Source of the DNA: Sinorhizobium meliloti 4H41
GTDB taxonomy: Bacteria; Pseudomonadota; Alphaproteobacteria; Rhizobiales; Rhizobiaceae
Length of the DNA stretch: 64,000 bases
Reading direction: 5' to 3'
Assembly: GCF_000375585.1 (NCBI RefSeq)
Contig: NZ_AQWP01000018.1
Span: forward strand, 1 to 64,000
Shown one piece after another: positions 60,482-64,000 of this stretch. Position 1 is the first letter of the stretch, and every line of letters starts with the position of its first letter. The notes under the pieces are model-generated. The model had not been told where the DNA came from. It was given only the letters and a program-made list of their open reading frames with translations, and did not search any database. Both the position numbers and the translations under genes were made by a program.

Positions 60482-61106
60482 ATGCAACTGATCATCAACA
60501 ACCAACCAAGAGTTCACCCCTTCGGAGGGATCGGTATGGAAGATCGACGATAAGGCCGGTCGAATAAGCGTGTGTGCGCGCCCCTCGAGCAACATCTTTA
60601 TCGATCCGCACAAGAATAGCCGAACAACTACGACAGCCAGCCGTCACCATGCGGCGCTTTTGATGACAGATACCCCCAAAAACGACTTCCAGTTCGGCGC
60701 CAGGGTGGACGTTGAAGTCGGCGCAGCATTCGACGCAGGTGTCTTGTTCTTGAAAATCGACGAAACCCACTGGGCTAAGCTCTGCTTTGAGTATTCCGCT
60801 CATCTCAAACCGATGGTCGTTTCTGTCGTGAACAAAGGCGGCACCTCCGACGATGCCAATGCGTTCCTCGTTGACGGCAAACAGGTGAAGCTGCGCATTT
60901 CCCATAAGCATGGCGTTTTTGCCTTCCATGCCGCAAACAACGATGAGGCCTGGACCCTTGTCCGTATATTCGCATTTGATGTTGATGACGAAGGCCTGCA
61001 GATCGGTTTCGAGGCCCAGTCCCCAAACACAGACGGCTGCAAAGTGACATTCAGCGCCTACACGCTGACGGACGTTTCGCTTGAGGACTTTAGAAACGGC
61101 CGTTGA
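60482..61106 (+). pseudogene. DUF1349 family protein, possible one-base frameshift
   Basis: Codons from EFTPSEGSVWKIDDKAGRIS through to FEAQSPNTDGCKVTF and LEDFRNGR encode a DUF1349 protein with a concanavalin-like fold. The ATG at 60482 has a good GGAGG upstream but its frame leads to an early stop. Removing one A from AA at 60508-60509 joins MQLIINNQP directly to EFTPSEG and gives a protein of about 207 residues. GTG at 60570 would give a shorter 178-residue product without a shift. DUF1349 proteins are linked to sugar metabolism; role unknown. Confidence 0.65.
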
Positions 61107-61116
61107 TCGCTGGACG

Positions 61117-61128
61117 GGTTCGCGAACC
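61117..61128. promoter_or_regulatory. 12-bp palindrome GGTTCGCGAACC upstream of the orphan permease
   Basis: A perfect 12-base palindrome lies in the 229-base gap between the DUF1349 gene and the RbsC-type permease. LacI-family operators often look like this (centre CG), and a LacI fragment is nearby, so it may be a relic operator. Confidence 0.4.
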
Positions 61129-61335
61129 TGTATTCTGTAGCGACACTTTGCGATCCAGAGCCACGATTTCCTGCCGGTCAGTTGCCCGTCATCGCAAGAC
61201 GGCCTTCACCGTGGGCTTACCCGAAGTGGCTCTGTTCTAATCATATACTTTTGGCTCTTTAGAGCTCGCGTGCCGTCCCATAGCCTCCTCTTTCGAAGTG
61301 CGGAGCTTCTTTGAAGGAAGATATGGGGAAATGGG

Positions 61336-62328
61336 TTGTTTAAGCAAAACATAGTTGCCACGTCCGGCGCTCAGATCAAGTTTGCCTATCTCGTTTCAGC
61401 GGTAGCGATTGTCGCTTTGCTTATGGTGGCTTCGCATATCACTTCAGGCAATTTCCTGAAGCCTAACAACATCATCAATGTCGCAAATCAGGCCGTTGTA
61501 CTCAGCCTTCTGGCAACTGGAATGTGTTTCGTCATGGTGGGCGGCGGCATCGACCTCTCTATGCCCTCCGTACTTGCAATCTCAGCAATCCTAGGCGCGA
61601 TCTATATGCGCGACCAGCAGGAGGTTATCGGTGGCCTTGCAGTTATGGCTGCAGTCGGCTTTGCGACCGGACTGCTGAATGGAATTTCGGTCGCAGTCTT
61701 TGGCATGGCGCCGTTTGTTGTGACCTTGGCGACTACAACGGTTGCGGGCGGGGCGGCTGTTTGGCTGACACAGTCACAGAGCATCTCGGGTTTTCCGCTG
61801 ATCCTAACTGACATCGTAACGACACGGGCACTCAACGTCCCCTTGTCCGTGTGGTTCGCTCTGTCCGTAGTTGCTGTCGCCACAATCGTGATGGGCAGAA
61901 CAGCTTTCGGACGGCAGGTTCAGGCCGTTGGCTTGAACAGCAAAGCCGCGCAGGTCGCGCGGATTCCAGTCCGCAAGGTTATTCTGGCAACCTATGTAAT
62001 TTCAGGACTCATGGCTGCCGCTGCTGGGGCGCTGTCCGTTGCTCGGTTAGGTTCGGCTTCTGCCCTAATGGGCGCGGACAGCCTTATGCTCGACACGATC
62101 AGCGCCTGTGTAATCGGCAGGGTAAGCGTTTACGGCGGAGTCGGGCGCCCCGCCATGGCTGCTATCGGCGCGCTGATGATTACTATCATCAGTAATCTCT
62201 TAAATCAGATGGGCGTTTCGTTCTCCGTGAATCTGATTGTGAAGGGCATGATTATCGACTATTCCAAGCTGACTGTAGTTCTGCCGTCGCTGATCGATCG
62301 TTGGAACCGCGAGGTCATTTCGAACTGA
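61336..62328 (+). CDS. orphan sugar-type ABC transporter permease (RbsC family)
   Basis: The 330-residue product is an intact RbsC-type permease: LLATGMCFVMVGGGIDLSMPSVLAISAILGA, FGMAPFVVTLATTTVAGG, GRTAFGRQVQAVGLNSKAAQVARIPV and ACVIGRVSVYGGVGRPAMAAIGALM. No adjacent ATPase or binding-protein gene exists; the following genes are fragments. A TTG at 61336 is used as start, with GGAAG upstream but imperfect spacing. It would need components from elsewhere or is a decaying gene left from a larger sugar operon. A hairpin follows the stop. Confidence 0.8.
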   Translation: MFKQNIVATSGAQIKFAYLVSAVAIVALLMVASHITSGNFLKPNNIINVANQAVVLSLLATGMCFVMVGGGIDLSMPSVLAISAILGAIYMRDQQEVIGGLAVMAAVGFATGLLNGISVAVFGMAPFVVTLATTTVAGGAAVWLTQSQSISGFPLILTDIVTTRALNVPLSVWFALSVVAVATIVMGRTAFGRQVQAVGLNSKAAQVARIPVRKVILATYVISGLMAAAAGALSVARLGSASALMGADSLMLDTISACVIGRVSVYGGVGRPAMAAIGALMITIISNLLNQMGVSFSVNLIVKGMIIDYSKLTVVLPSLIDRWNREVISN

Positions 62329-62337
62329 TTGGGTCCA

Positions 62338-62366
62338 GCGAGGCTCACCATATCCGTGAGCCTCGC
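62338..62366 (+). terminator. 11-bp hairpin after the orphan permease
   Basis: GCGAGGCTCAC (62338-62348) and GTGAGCCTCGC (62356-62366) pair perfectly around a seven-base loop, ten bases after the permease stop. Only a weak T-rich tail (TTGTTG) follows, but position and stem strength fit a terminator. Confidence 0.75.
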
Positions 62367-62470
62367 CGCCTAGATTGTTGATGCTTGTTGGCTTCGGCGC
62401 TCCGTGGGCCGAGGCGAAAGTTGCGTCGGCAGCATTGGTGTGACCGTGTGCTCAAGCTATACGTCGTTCT

Positions 62471-62671
62471 ATGTCAAAACGCGCAGTTCTCTTCGACATT
62501 GATGGCGCCCTGGTCGACAGCGAGCCTCTTGATCAACAAGCAATGGTCTCGGCTGTCGAATCCTACCGCTTTACTGTCCCAGGGTTATTAGCCGCTTCGG
62601 TTACCGGCGTGAGCGGCCGAGACGTCCATGCTCTGCTAAGCCGTGAAATAGGCCTGGACGTTCCGTTCTAA
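62471..62671 (+). pseudogene. HAD-family hydrolase fragment
   Basis: The 66-codon frame starts MSKRAVLFDIDGALVDSEPLD, HAD motif I with the nucleophile Asp and DxD pair, and continues into cap-domain-like residues before a stop. Motifs II-IV are missing; full proteins have about 220 residues. It is an N-terminal remnant of a beta-phosphoglucomutase-like phosphatase, in a decayed sugar-metabolism stretch. Confidence 0.7.
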
Positions 62672-62732
62672 TTCCGGCGAGGATCGGGGCGCCAACCGGG
62701 CGCTCATAAGCTTTCCGCCCGACACGCGAACC

Positions 62733-63200
62733 CAGGTGGGCATGGTATACCAGCATTTCAACCTGTTCCCGCATATGAGCGTCCTGCGCAACGTCACTTT
62801 GGCGCTGACCTTGGTGAAAGGACTGGAGAACGCTTAGGCGAACTCGATTGCGGAAGAGAGCTTCATCGCGCCAAGCGGCCTATACGGCGGGCAAAAGCAG
62901 CGTGTTGCCATTGCCCGTGCGCTCGCGATGAAACCGAAACTGATGCTGTTCGATGAAGCGACCTCTGCTCTCGACCCCGAACTTGTTGGCGAGGTTCTGA
63001 ATGTCATGCGCCCACTTGCCGACGAGGGCATGACGATGATGATCGTCACGCACGAGATGCGGTTTGCCCGTGAAGTCGGGTCACGTGTCATCTTCATGGA
63101 TCGCGGTACTGTCGTCGAAGAGGGGGACCCAAATGTGGTTCTGGTAAATCCGGAACAGGAGCGGACCCGCAGCTTCTTGCGGCGCGTGCTCGATCACTAA
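62733..63200 (+). pseudogene. amino acid ABC transporter ATP-binding protein remnant
   Basis: The frame reads VGMVYQHFNLFPHMSVLRNV (Q-loop region of GlnQ-type ATPases), then an in-frame TAG at about 62835, and continues with a corrupted signature ([15 protein letters not shown] in place of LSGGQQQR), [28 protein letters not shown] and a normal C-terminus. The Walker A part is missing and about 35 residues before the signature are lost. Clearly inactive. An intact paralogue of this type lies at 33509-34279. Confidence 0.8.
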
Positions 63201-63336
63201 TTGCGTCCAAACGCGGCATTCGCAGGATTGGATGCAGGGTGCCGAGGTTGTCTCGGCGCCCAAATCATTTGAGGCACGCATATCGGGCGAAAATGCTCGA
63301 CGGTGACTGGCCCTGAGCTGACGAAACGAATAAGGC

Positions 63337-63357
63337 GGGCTCGGTTTTGCCGAACCC
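63337..63357 (-). terminator. hairpin terminator after the enolase-family gene
   Basis: On the minus strand GGGTTCGG and CCGAGCCC pair around CAAAA, with one G-U wobble. It lies 31 bases after the stop of the minus-strand enolase-family gene and is followed by CTTATTCG. No long T-run, but position fits. Confidence 0.6.
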
Positions 63358-63387
63358 ACCTCTCCATGCGTTACTCGGTTCGCGCCG

Positions 63388-64000
63388 TTATTTCGCGCCG
63401 ACCGTGAACAGCGGTGCACCGAGCCGCGAAACATCGACCTCGATGCCGAGGCCCGCGCCGGTTGGCGCGGAGCCGAAGCCGTTCGATGAACGCGGCATGT
63501 GGTTCGCCAGATGGCCATCCGTCCAGTCGTTGAAGAACGGCGTCATCAGCAGTGATTCCGGGCGGGTGGTGGCCGCGACATGCGAGGTCGCGGCCGTGAT
63601 GATATCGCCGCCCCACATATCCTCGACCGACACAGCCATGTTCAGTTCCTGCAGAAGGTCGCGGGCCTTTACAACATTCGTCAGGCCGCCGAGCTTTCCG
63701 AATTTCAGGTTGATCGAGACGGCATTGGCTTCGTATTTGGCGCGGTACACCTCGTCATGGCTGACGATGGATTCGTCGAGCACCAGCGGGGTGGTCGATC
63801 CGCGATGCGCCAGAATGCAATCGGCCGTGCTGCGGCAGGGTTGCTCGACATAGATGGGCAGCCCGTCGAGGCCCTGCAGAGCCAGCTTGGCGGCCGCCAG
63901 CGACCAGCCGCCGTTGGAATCGGCGACAATCACGGTCTCGGAATCGCCTGCCTCGACGCTGGCGCGCGTGCGGGCAATGTCGTCGAGCGGATTGTTGCCG
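63388..64000 (-). CDS. mandelate racemase/muconate lactonizing enzyme family protein, partial at right edge
   Basis: The last 203 residues of an enolase-superfamily enzyme run from the window edge to TAA at 63388-63390. Visible are VIVADSNGGWS (metal-binding Asp), PIYVEQPC (metal Glu), LVLDESIVSHDE (metal Asp/Glu end of the third strand), AVSINLKFGKLGGLT and the C-terminal SVEDMWGGDIITAA. Such enzymes abstract an alpha proton from carboxylates. The KFGK...G and VEDMWGG pattern suggests the cis-3-hydroxy-L-proline dehydratase/MLE group rather than sugar-acid dehydratases, but the N-terminal catalytic lysines are outside the window. A hairpin follows the stop. Confidence 0.85.
   Translation of the reverse strand, partial: GNNPLDDIARTRASVEAGDSETVIVADSNGGWSLAAAKLALQGLDGLPIYVEQPCRSTADCILAHRGSTTPLVLDESIVSHDEVYRAKYEANAVSINLKFGKLGGLTNVVKARDLLQELNMAVSVEDMWGGDIITAATSHVAATTRPESLLMTPFFNDWTDGHLANHMPRSSNGFGSAPTGAGLGIEVDVSRLGAPLFTVGAK

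Noticed and set aside
1..64000. CRISPR array, rRNA operon, replication origin (repABC)
   Set aside because: No regularly spaced repeats, rRNA-like sequence or repABC genes were seen in the window.

Overview
The window looks like an accessory replicon (megaplasmid or symbiotic plasmid) or genomic island of a Rhizobiaceae bacterium (Rhizobium, Agrobacterium, Ensifer or a relative). This is inferred from two tandem SyrB-like genes, an imuA-imuB-dnaE2 cassette behind an alphaproteobacterial LexA box (GAAC-N7-GAAC), many ABC-uptake and catabolic operons of rhizobial style, IS66 debris, and high GC with clean Shine-Dalgarno motifs. No core housekeeping genes, rRNA, tRNA or CRISPR array were seen.

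Layout. (1) 1-292: right end of an IS66-family element. (2) 0.7-8.9 kb: a defence-like island. It holds a complete ABC three-component (ABC-3C) system: an N-terminal nuclease-like effector with C-terminal ABC-3C region, a middle component, and a DUF3732 ABC ATPase with a zinc-hook-like CPLC motif. Next come a helicase fused to a PD-(D/E)XK nuclease (one-base frameshift), a divergent restriction-endonuclease-like gene, and a SMEK-like gene fragment. (3) 9.0-17.7 kb: a DNA repair and mutagenesis island: DUF3606 protein, exonuclease III, SRAP-domain protein, ATP-dependent DNA ligase, imuA, imuB and frameshifted dnaE2. (4) 17.7-19.5 kb: two SyrB-like regulator genes. (5) 19.6-29.5 kb: an eight-gene minus-strand operon (branched-chain-type ABC importer, small monooxygenase-like protein, aldehyde dehydrogenase, M20 carbamoylase), plus a cytosolic AmiC-like binding protein and a divergent MarR regulator. 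(6) 29.8-37.7 kb: GNAT protein, polysaccharide deacetylase-like hydrolase, MmgE/PrpD protein, polar amino-acid ABC importer, argininosuccinate-lyase-like enzyme and divergent LysR. The MmgE/PrpD plus lyase pair suggests breakdown of an aspartate-derived C-N-linked dicarboxylate such as iminodisuccinate. (7) 37.7-39.5 kb: decayed IS66 and gabD remnants. (8) 39.5-54.9 kb: two GntR/FCD regulators and a 13.8-kb plus-strand operon: HyuA, HyuB with a cysteine-rich N-terminus, sugar-type ABC importer, UxaA-family dehydratase, and a three-module molybdopterin oxidoreductase-FNR-ferredoxin polypeptide. Matching 12-16 bp palindromes mark both ends of the gntR/hyuA intergenic region. (9) 54.9-64 kb: aroE fragment, three MFS transporters, DeoR regulator, fragments of LacI, HAD and ABC ATPase genes, a DUF1349 gene with an apparent frameshift, an orphan RbsC-type permease, and an enolase-superfamily gene running off the right edge.

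The strongest candidates for undescribed biology are the ABC-3C/helicase-nuclease island and the HyuAB-UxaA-Mo-oxidoreductase operon. Several genes are broken by single-base length changes in short homopolymers (helicase near 7142, dnaE2 near 14724, DUF1349 near 60508, possibly a small ORF near 17912). This fits either real decay or residual sequencing error. All functional assignments rest on reading the sequence and family knowledge; no database search was run.
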